NCBI GenBank assembly: GCA_029817715.1
Contig: JARUPY010000434.1
Span: 2,460,001 to 2,524,000 of the forward strand
Direction of reading: 5' to 3'
DNA length: 64,000 bases
Source of the DNA: Melastoma dodecandrum
Taxonomy: Eukaryota; Streptophyta; Magnoliopsida; Myrtales; Melastomataceae
Below are positions 54,980 through 64,000 of the stretch, one piece after another. The translations under genes were made by a program, and so were the position numbers. A model generated the notes under the pieces. The model was not told where the DNA came from. It worked only from the letters and a program-made list of their open reading frames with translations, and ran no database searches. How positions within the stretch are numbered: the stretch's first letter is position 1; each line of letters starts with the position of its first letter.

Positions 54980-57520
54980 ATTTTTATAAAACTATTGATG
55001 TCGCAAAAACAGTTGGTTTGGGTATTCGTAATTACTTGCTCTTACATTTAAACATCCGGAAAAGGTGTTACACCCGAAGCAGGTGTTACTCCTAACTCAT
55101 GTCATTATATTTTGGGCGTTAGACATTCGGGCTTAGGGGCTCAAACTCATGGTTGTTGGTTAACAATCACATGCGACAAAAATCCTAAGGCGTGCCACCA
55201 TGCACCATCAAAATCACAATGAAAAATTTAGATCAAATGGAGAGTGGAAGGGTGGTAATCGCTGGCCTATGCAATTGGCCCATGGCCCGTTACCTATGGA
55301 AATGAATGATTCGGGGAGGCCCTTTGTACCTCAAGTTTGTCAGTTGGGGCCACTTTAAGCAAACGTTGAATTCTGTTACACGTTCCTTTAGAATTTTGAT
55401 TTTCTCTGATAATTCCCTTTCGGACGACTAAGGACGCATTGTCGATCATCCACGACGTTGGCGGAAAATATCCTTCGGAATAGAATCCTCCGTTGTTTCA
55501 GATTCCAAATAGAGTAAATGAGGAAAATCTACAATGCCTTAGTATTGATTAAATTTGAGTGAAATCAATCGAATTAAATAAGGCATGACTGGCTATCATG
55601 TCGAAAAGGTGTTCACCATACAAGTGCACGTGGTCGTACATGTAATAGAGTATAAGTAACAAATTGTTCCCACGAGAAATGTTCTAAGCTTTCACCAAGT
55701 ATTAAATTACATCAAATCTCTATTATTCAACTACACGAACTAAATATTGAATTATGGAAAACTAGAATTTTGCGAAGTAAAGTTCGAGATGAGAAAACAC
55801 CTAGGGTAATAATTTCACCTAATAATTAAGCGCAAGCCATATCTCGATCAACACACTTAAATGATTCATTTGATAATATGAAATTTGGTTTTCTCTTTAC
55901 GCCCCTGTCGAGGTCATAAGAACGTACATCTCTATAACTAGTAACTACTCTATCCTAGGTGGATTAACTATCGAGAGTCCATTTAGAATTAATTGTAATT
56001 TAATTACCTAGGACAATTAGGTATATGCATATCTCGTTCGTGAATAATCTCATCTTCCGACCAAGATCTACTTAGGTTATTCCTTTTCTCGTGCTCAACC
56101 TAGGATTTCATATCTGAGTTCACCTAATTTCCCTATTCAATACTATTGGTGATCAGTAAATAAAAAAACACTAAGAATGAACAGAGTTAATCAAACCTAA
56201 ATCATTCAAGAGTATGAAAAGAGAAACCCTTGAAGATCCATCTTAACCCTAGGCAGATAAAATTTGATCAAAACGAAAGTAATTGAAAGCTTCAATTCAA
56301 CCTTAGGCATAGAAAATGACATAAAGAAAAAAATTGGTCCGTCGACGACTCCTTGTCACCAGTAGCCTCCTAGGTCGACTTCCCCCTTCAAAGAGATGGT
56401 GGAAGATCCTTTTATATCCCTAAAAAATGACCCTATAGGATCTCGATAATCTTGGAAAGAAAATATTATCTCAAGCATCAATGCAACTACACAAAATGCT
56501 CGTGCAGCTGCACAACATTTCTATGAAACTTCGTCTGTCTTTCTGGAGTCTCATGAAGCTACACGTTTTTCTAGTGCAACTACAAAAAGTCTCCATGCAA
56601 TTTCTTATCTCTTTCCTTCCTTCCGTGTAGATGCACGCTTTTCTAGTATACCTGCACCATGTTTCTATAGGATTTTGGCCCCTTGTTCGTCAATGCTAGT
56701 ACCTCTTAACCTTCATCAACTTTCCTCTTATGTCGTTGTGATTTTCTTCTCCGATTCCTTCCAAAATACACAAAAAGCACAAGGATAAGAGGATGAACAA
56801 CCTACTGGAAAGAGAAAAAAATAAAGACTAAGTCAATTAAGTCTAAAATATGATCCCATAACTTTCTTTTCATAGAGATATCACTTACCGCTTGAGGGAG
56901 GGAAATCGAGTCGACTTTTGATCTTGTGAGAATATCCCAATGGTAGAAGAGAGTGTTGTTCCATATCCAGTCCCTTGATCCATACATGTTATGAACCCTA
57001 CCAGTCCCTTGATCCATACATGTTATGAACCCTATGAAAGTGAAGGAATATCAACAGTAGAATGTTTGAAATATATAATCAAAGAGACATGCATAAGTGG
57101 CTATGTCGTTACAATGATGAAAATCTAACCACTAATTAAGTAGACAGATTAATTACATGCATGTCTATCAAATTTCACGATGATCTAACGGTGAGATCTT
57201 AATCCACAAGGCAAAGAATAATTCAGCCAATCATCGACCGTTTCCTCGAATTGCAGCAAGCATACGATCATTAAAAAATTCATAACTTTTCATACACTTC
57301 TCTAAAAATTGTATAGTTTTACCGGAAAACTTGATTTTCATTCAGCAAGCCAAATTTTTGGAAAAAGTAACATGAGTGGGTTTTTCCCCCATTGATTATG
57401 GGCTAAAGTTGCTCAAAATAAAAATTGTGAAACTTAAAAGTTGTCGATTAAATATTCTAACTCCAGGTTAAAAAATGTAAAAAGCTGAAATATGGTTCTA
57501 GAGACACCAAATGCATAAAA
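54980..57520 (-). repeat. Long LTR of the Tat-like element, copy B
   Basis: About 2.5 kb matching copy A at 21520-23957. It keeps about 170 bp lost from A (56387-56551) with a TATA box read on the minus strand (GGGATATAAAAGG, plus 56408-56420). A 41-bp phrase ending at ATGAACCCTA is duplicated near 56975-57035 only in this copy. Confidence 0.6.
56408..56420 (-). promoter_or_regulatory. LTR TATA box, present only in copy B
   Basis: Minus-strand GGGATATAAAAGG. The corresponding segment is deleted from copy A. Confidence 0.5.
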
Positions 57521-59409
57521 AAGGTTTCTCGACCATGTTAAAAGACAAGGGCAAGGGCTAAATAATATGGACGATGCAACACGAGGACAAATCCTAATAT
57601 TAATTTCATTGCATACATAAATGTGAAATTGTATTAAAAGAATACCAGTGGTCGAGGACGTTAATCGAAATTCATCTCGAGTCATCCCAATCTCAATGCG
57701 GAAGAAAGGATAATCTCGAGTACCATCGAGAGAAGCAAGTGTTGAGGGAGATAGTTAGTCGAGCGAGTTGTGGCGATAATAAGACTTCTAATGCGTGTGG
57801 CCAACCATCAACCACTATCTTTATTTCTACATTTTTATTGTCTACTATGCATGCAATGTAGTTGTGTATTACGTTCTTAACTATGCATCTTCAGTGTTTT
57901 ACATTTACTTCCTTCTCCTTCAAGGCTACTATGTAAAAAGCCTTTGAAAATGTTTAAAAAAGAAGATAATCATGAATTTTAAACCCTTTTAAGACTTTGT
58001 CTTTTTATCTTAAGTGAGTGAATTCTCCTATAACCCCATTCTCTGTTTAGTGGATTCTAAGTGTAGTAGAGTGTATCGTCTAGGTAGTGGTGTATCTGTA
58101 TCTACTGAGTCGCCTCCTCGTCCTCGTCTTTGTCCATGGTGGTGCATCTCTATCCGTGCTACAAGGGAGTTATTCGAGTAATCTTTCATGGTGGTATATA
58201 TGTATCCCTGGTGATTGTTCGCTTCCTATACCCATCCCTAGTTTGTGTTTATTCTATTGTTTCACCTTTGTTCCTCTTTCCTTTACCAAGTACTCACCTG
58301 CATAAATTTCATTCGCCCACATCATATACACCTTTCGACCACACACACGTCACCCTATTCGGCTCATTTAATGATGTCGGGGAGTCAAAGTGGATTACCC
58401 CTATGACCTTACATCACAATGAGACAACGTAATAGTTCCAATTATGTGGACGCATGTGTGGTTATGTAAATGCATGAATGCGATTGGTTTCAAACACGAA
58501 AAACGGAAGGAAAAAATATATGTTGTGGAATCCACTTGTAACCAACCCAAACTTCTAGAAAATCAATAAGGTTCAATCTAGAACATACAAGAATACCTGA
58601 CATGTGTCCCTACACACACAATGATTAATTAAATTAAATAAAAATAAACATGCGAGATTTGGAATCTGTACTGAATAAATCATTCCAAACTAGGATAAGG
58701 CTTCTATGACCTCTCTTAGATAGAGGAATGTAGATCTCGCACGCATAAACAATAAAAAGTTGTCAAGATTTCATACGATGATTACCTAGACCCAGCAATA
58801 AGGACTTATCTAGTCATGCCCAGGAAAGCGAGAGGAAACAAAGGACACTTGAGCATACATGCACTTCTTACAATGCGTGTCCCCCTCATTGTCGTACTAT
58901 GCGAAAAATGTTTGATAGAAACCAACAAGTATAGGTTCTCCCAATAGAATCACCATCTGGGATGTTTGTACCGTCTCAGTACGTGTGAGTTATCACGACA
59001 AGGATCACATTGAGGAGTCGAAGTTGATGTGTGGAAGGTAGAGAATGAACCGTTAAGAAAATACAAGGAGAATCAACTGGCCCTTATGCATTTTGTTCCT
59101 TCAAAGATAGCTTCCTTAAAAAACATGTTGGACTTTTTACTTTTAAAAACTATACATGGTAGATACCAGTTTATTTTAACAGTGGTATAAAGTTGGAAAT
59201 TAGGTGGGCTCCAAGGATTTATGCTTATAAACTTTCGCATGGGAAAAGGGAACTCTGAAAGAGGTTACACTTACATGTATCGGACCTAAATGATCTTTTC
59301 AAGTAAATGATATCATAAATGCAAACAAAAGCAAGTATGTTGATCAAAGGGGGTCGAAAAGTCCCATGGCATGTTACATATGTATGGATATAATGCTCGA
59401 ACTTTCTCT
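57521..59409. other. Unassigned region, possible old LTR fragments
   Basis: No coding sequence is recognised. 58087-58432 has pyrimidine-rich phrases (GGTGGTGCATCTCTATCC, CCATGGTGG) with a weak likeness to 31470-31560 upstream of the CRM-like PBS, so it may be a decayed LTR piece. The rest is AT-rich with no visible repeats. Confidence 0.35.
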
Positions 59410-60776
59410 CATGTACTCATAGGGTGAGATAGATAAGAGAATCCACCCGGCTTCTATAGGTCTTCGAGTCAAAACCTTCTATAAAAATCTTCAGTCTGCA
59501 GCTTTTCATTGAGTGAAATTGGAATAGAAATTGACTTTGCATTCTCCATACGAAACTTCTTCAACATATCAATTATGTACTTCTCCTAAGGAATGAAAAT
59601 ATCTCATTGTTTCTACGTCACTTGAAATCCAGGGAATTATTTCATCAAGCCAAGATCTATTATCTCAAACTCTTCTATCATGACTTCCTTAAACTTATGC
59701 TACAATCTCCTGCTAGTGTTAGTGTAGATCAAATCATCCACATAGAGACATGCTACTAGAAAATAAGGACCAAATTTTTGTATTAAAGCAAAGGTTTTAC
59801 TAATCTTCTAGAGAACTCATTCTTCTCTAAGCAGGAATCAAGTCTACAATTCCACACTATTGGTACTTGCTTCAAACCATATGGAGTCTTATGAAGTCTG
59901 TAAACTTTGTCTCATGTACCTTTCATCACGAATTCTTGTGGTTGTTCTACGTTGACTTCTTCCTCTAGTACTCCATTCAAAAATGTTGACTTGACATCAA
60001 GCTCCTTCTGTGCTAAAATAGCAAGAACATCATGGATTATCTATATCCTTGCTACATGAGCAAAATTTGTTGTAAAATCAAGATCGGGCTTATGCAAATA
60101 GTCATTTCCTACGATGTGAGCTTTATGCATATGCACGCTTCCATCTTCATTATACTTGGTCTTGTATACCCACTTTAAGCCGATAGCTTCCATTCCTTCT
60201 GGGAGATCAATTAATGACCACATATCATTCTTCTCTATAGAAGTCATCTCATCCTTAATGGCATTTCTCCATTTTCCTCTTTGGATGCCTCCTTAAAGTT
60301 ATGTGGCTCGATTGCAGCAAGAGCAAAGTTAGCTTGCTCATAAATTTTAGTGAATGATTGATACCTCCTCGGTAGTGTATCTCCAATAAGACCCTTTGCT
60401 TTTGGAATCGTTCTAGAGGTACTAGCTTATGTTATTCTAGTAGAATTATGTACTGTAAATTTTGATGCTACTTTTGTTGTTTTAATCGGGTTCCAAACAT
60501 ATGCTTTTGCTACTCTGCTGTAAACTAGAACGTCTAACTCATAGAAAACTCATCCCGCCACTTCCAAGCTGCATGTTCATCAAAGATAACATCTCTCGAC
60601 AGAAATTATTTTGTCAGTGTTTGGATTATACAGACGATATCTCTTCGATTTTCATCACTATATCCGATGAAAATCATTTTTTTCACCTTTCTCATCATAC
60701 TTTTACCTTTCTTGGGAAGGTGTGAGTGCATATCCGATACACCCAAATATTTTTAAATGATTCACGATGGGCTTCC
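59410..60776 (-). pseudogene. Copia RT fragment related to the 12.6-14.0 kb element
   Basis: Collinear with 12660-14030 at roughly 80-90 percent by eye. The 68-codon minus frame 60041-60247 has EKNDMWSLIDLPEGMEAIGL and KWVYKTKYNEDGSV, the copia RT N-terminus. The catalytic box is intact here (YVDD, plus 59733-59744), unlike YVND in the relative. Many stops elsewhere. The fragment is interrupted on its right by an LTR at 60777. Confidence 0.75.
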
Positions 60777-62285
60777 TGTTAGTGTGTGCACTTATGTGCT
60801 ATGACACTTTATTGTATTTGTGAATAAATAATTAATAAATGCGAGTATTTGTCATTGATTATTTTACTTTTCTCCATGTAAAATTATTAATGATAAAGTC
60901 TCACATATTAATTAGTATGTTAATCTCAAATAGTCTGTGATCGGATAGATGTTTAGAGGGGACATGGACATCTAGATTATCGCTAAGTATAACTGAGGTC
61001 AAGATAGACCGATGGATAGTTTATCCAAGTTATACTTAGGGGTACCCTGAGATTATGGTTACTGGACACGACCCTTTTAAGAGGATATCACATATTGAAC
61101 ATCATTGGTCAATCCTCTTTATGGACGAATGTAACTAATCTTTTGACTTGATACCTTCATTTATTCTATGCGCGGACTTTGTGCACTTTGACGTCGTTAA
61201 AAGCAGTCTTTAACTGGATTGTGAGTAATACAACTGTTGGGTGTGTGACAAAGCATAGAGAGAATAGTGTTGAGTCAATATAGGATTCATCGCTCTCTGG
61301 GATTAGAAAGTTAACATCTAGGCCACTTGATACAGATATTAGTGACTCTAAAATCCATGGCCATGGGAGGAATGTTTTACATTCAAGAGAGTCTATTATA
61401 TCTTGGTAATCAAGTAAAACAATTAATTTGGTGATGTTGTATTTTGCACCGGATTAATTGGGATGTCGGTTAGATAAAGAGATTGAATTACACAGTAATT
61501 AATTCATAGTGGTTTATGATTTATGATTATTATCCTAACATATTAGGTGACTAAAAATTATTTCTAGACGGTTACCTTAGTATGTGTATGGATTTACACT
61601 ACCTTCGTGTATAAGACCTAGAGGGTCGCACGCATAACACGTCGACACGAACATTGTATTACTGATTATATTAGTGGATACTAAAATTAATTATTTTATT
61701 ATTTCAGAATTAAAATTAATTGGATTATTAATTTATTATGAAATATCGGAAGTAATTTAGACCAAGATCGAATATAGATTTATTCGGGTCAATTTTTAAA
61801 GGATATCAAATAAATATTTTATCCAATTTATTTTTATTAAATATATTATTTAATAATTAATGCCTACGTGTCGTTTCATTATTTGATTTAAAAATATTTT
61901 AATAAAATAAAAAATTGCTTAATTACTTGCACGTTAGGTTTTGAAGGTTATAATTAATTATAAAAAAAACGTAAGGATCATTTCTTTGTCATAAGCGCGC
62001 AAGAAAGCAATGAGACGTTATAAGAAAAATAAGAAGGAATGAAAGAAGTGGTGATTGCTCCCTAGCCGTCTGTAGAGATTTTGAAAAACGTGACAGTTTT
62101 GAGAGAAAATTCATATAGTGAGATTAGCGAAAAGGAGAGTAATTTTTGTTATTACGTTTTGCTATTACGTTTTGTTTCGCCGAAAATGAAAAAGGATCTT
62201 CGGAAAATTTTATACGTACCATGAAATCCTTATTATTTTTTGGCATAAAAGTTTATATTTTTGTTTCCATTATGCCATAAAACTA
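60777..62285 (+). repeat. 5' LTR of the Tork-like element
   Basis: Starts TGTTAG at the break in the host copia sequence. The end is near 62277-62285; no clean CA directly precedes the PBS, so the terminus is mutated or a few bases off. AT-rich throughout. Confidence 0.6.
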
Positions 62286-62290
62286 AAAAA

Positions 62291-62303
62291 TGGTATCAGA
62301 GCC
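62291..62303 (+). other. Primer binding site (tRNA-iMet)
   Basis: TGGTATCAGAGCC, an exact match to the tRNA-iMet complement. Confidence 0.85.
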
Positions 62304-63317
62304 TCATCATGGTTGCATCGTATAATGTTATTATAATTTTGGTGATTATCTTCAATCAAAATTGATTTTATATATATCACGGTTTATTTGATAATATTAT
62401 AAAGCCTTTATGTTGTTGATATATTCTTATATTATTCCAAATCTCAAAGAAGAGATGTTTCTAATTAAAAATCTCTCAAATACTTATTTATTTTGAAAAT
62501 TTTTAAAATGCTAAAATTGTTTCAAAACACCAATAATTATAAATTCGACGCCATCAATACAGGTTGTATGAGAAACAAAATCTCGATGACGAGATTTGAA
62601 AAGATATTTGAAATAAAGTTGTTCTTAATGGTTCTGAGTATACAAATTTGAAAACGTATTTGTAATTATTTTCTTATTGATTATGTAAGTAATTTACATA
62701 ATCTATGTAACAGTTTAAAGGTTTCCAAAAGGAATTTAACATATATCCATAATTATTGGGCATTTTGATTTTAATAAATTCAAGTTTTTTGCTAAGTAAT
62801 TTTATAGTAAGATATGCATCTATTAATGTTAAGAATAATTTTAAAATCTTATATAAAATAATAATTTTAAGATTTTAAAATTATTGACCGACCATGGGAT
62901 GGTCAAAAGGGAAACAAATCTAGAAATATGATTTGATTTAATTATCAGCTGACTTATCTAAATTTAGTTGACTTGTTTAAATTTAGTTGACTTGTTTAGC
63001 TAAGCTAATGTAAGCTTTTTTAGGGGGCAAATGTTGAGTTTAAGAGTTATAGACTCAACGTAAAAATACCGAAAGTCACATAGATAATTGTGATTGGCGA
63101 GTTAAGGCCTACTTGTTTCATGTAATGTGTAGGTACAGCTCAGCTGTGTGCATACTCCATGTTTCAATATTTCAGTCTCACTAGGAATTTTTACCAATAA
63201 ATTCCCGATTTCAACAGTGGGGGCTGTTGTTTTTTAATAAAATAGTCGGTGTTATATTAAAGTCCTAGTAATTGATATTCCACAAATATTAAAACTGTGC
63301 TGTAAATTATTTTGTAG
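62304..63317 (+). other. Untranslated leader of the Tork-like element
   Basis: About 1 kb of very AT-rich non-coding sequence lies between the PBS and the gag start. The phrase TTTAGTTGACTTGTTTA is repeated at about 62965-62998. Nothing else is recognised. Confidence 0.5.
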
Positions 63318-64000
63318 ATGGCAAACACAAACACCCTTTCGTTATGAAGCATTCTCGAGAAAGAGAATATCATCATCGGTTCTAACTACCTGGATTGGTA
63401 CAAAAAACTGAAAATTGTCCTAAGGTACGAGAGAAAAATTTATGTGTTCGAGGATTAACCACTTAAAGAACTTGCACATAATGCTTCTAAGGACGATCAG
63501 TCCTACTACGGTCAATACTTGGAAGATGCGCTGGATGTTTAGTGTATCATATTGTCTTCTTTGTCTCCCTAGTTATATAGGCATCATGAGAACATGAATG
63601 TTGGAGAGATTTATCAGCATTTACTTGAACTCTTACAAGAGAGTGCCAGAGTCGAGAGGTATGAGACTTCTCGGGCACTGTTTCGAACAATGTTGGTGGA
63701 AAGAAACCCAGTTGGGCCACATGTACTCAAGATGATAGAGTACATTAAGAGGCTCGAGAGCTTGGGTTCCAAGTTGGACCTGGACTTAGCTGTTGACCTG
63801 GTTTTGTCCTCACTCCCACCATCATTTTCTCAGTTTATGTTGAGCTTCAATATGAACAGTATGGAGAAGAGTTTGACCGATATGATGGCAATGCTGAATA
63901 CTACTAATAAAGACATGAAGGTGAATCCTTCACTTCGAGCAATGATGGTCAGAAAGACCAACAAGCGTCCGGCACTGGGAAATTTAATCACAAGGCCAAA
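63318..64000 (+). pseudogene. Tork-like copia gag, interrupted, incomplete at the window end
   Basis: One continuous frame from ATG 63318 reads as copia gag: ILEKENIIIGSNYLDWYKKL, LQESARVERYETSRALF, NPVGPHVLKMIEYIKRLESLG and LVLSSLPPSFSQFMLSFNMN. Four in-frame stops interrupt it (first TGA at 63345-63347, then near 63457, 63541 and 63571). No frameshift is seen, so the copy is only mildly decayed. The knuckle lies beyond the window. Confidence 0.8.

Larger units (their letters stand above)
47112..57520 (-). mobile_element. Minus-strand Tat-like gypsy, 5' half, copy B, split by nested insertion
   Basis: 47310-48568 plus 54048-57520 match copy A (19324-23957) with few differences. Between them, 5.5 kb of foreign elements is inserted at a point that is continuous in copy A (TATTGATGATCACGAGG near 20575-20591). 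Left of 47310, a 200-bp segment not in copy A extends an open minus frame (47112-47483, 123 codons) of unknown identity. The gag core is at about 47732-47977. Confidence 0.7.
60777..64000 (+). mobile_element. Tork-like Ty1/copia element, 5' part, continuing past the window
   Basis: A 1.5-kb LTR beginning TGTTAGTGTGTG, a perfect PBS and a gag follow in order. It is inserted in the minus-strand copia RT at a point where the relative at 14030 is uninterrupted, so this is a younger insertion. The sequence ends within gag. Confidence 0.75.

Noticed and set aside
1..64000. CRISPR arrays, bacterial operons or prophage
   Set aside because: No direct repeats with unique spacers; introns, plant genes and LTR elements show plant nuclear DNA.

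Overview
The window is nuclear DNA of a flowering plant, most likely a eudicot; I cannot name the species. Evidence: a plant-type polyol transporter gene with one intron, a second small plant gene, and a dense nest of Ty1/copia and Ty3/gypsy LTR retrotransposons whose primer binding sites match initiator tRNA-Met. There is also an endogenous caulimovirid. Only two genes look intact: a 130-codon double-CxxC protein (9639-10031, +) and a 500-codon polyol/sugar transporter (29291-30876, +). Nearly everything else is decayed mobile DNA. I saw no tRNA, rRNA, CRISPR or bacterial features.

Layout, left part. 1 to about 5389: a Sirevirus-like copia element with RT lost and the 3' LTR present. 5390-8259: a non-autonomous copia element whose shortened internal region is repeated head to tail about three times before one LTR. 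9639-10031: small gene. 10260-11697: 3' end of a minus-strand copia. 11704-15370: a second minus-strand copia. 15371-19323: plus-strand Tat-like gypsy remnant interrupted by a 171-bp tandem satellite (17717-18593). 19324-23957: 5' half of a minus-strand Tat-like gypsy (gag, PBS, 2.4-kb LTR).

Middle part. 23958-29118: mostly unassigned AT-rich DNA with a 42-bp minisatellite and an unidentified 188-codon ORF. 29291-30876: transporter gene. 31653-35474: CRM-like chromovirus gypsy, cut inside integrase. 35475-42424: minus-strand endogenous pararetrovirus with the order CP, MP, PR, RT, RNase H, then a CCHC-bearing repeat-rich ORF. 42425-47111: a gypsy element (PBS 44434, PPT about 46671, LTR start 46685) whose interior is almost entirely an intronless, reverse-oriented cDNA fragment of a CAMTA transcription factor gene. 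This captured host gene is the most notable find.

Right part. 47112-57520: a second copy of the minus-strand Tat segment, split by a 5.5-kb nest (48569-54047) of another CRM-like 5' half and a minus-strand gypsy gag-pro. 57521-59409: unassigned. 59410-60776: minus-strand copia RT related to the 12-14 kb element. 60777-64000: 5' LTR, PBS and gag of a Tork-like copia inserted into it and running off the window.

The elements do not form a functional unit; the layout records successive nested insertions around two host genes. The tandem satellite, CRM-like elements and Tat elements together suggest pericentromeric or other heterochromatic DNA. That is an inference. All family names come from motifs read by eye; no database search was run.
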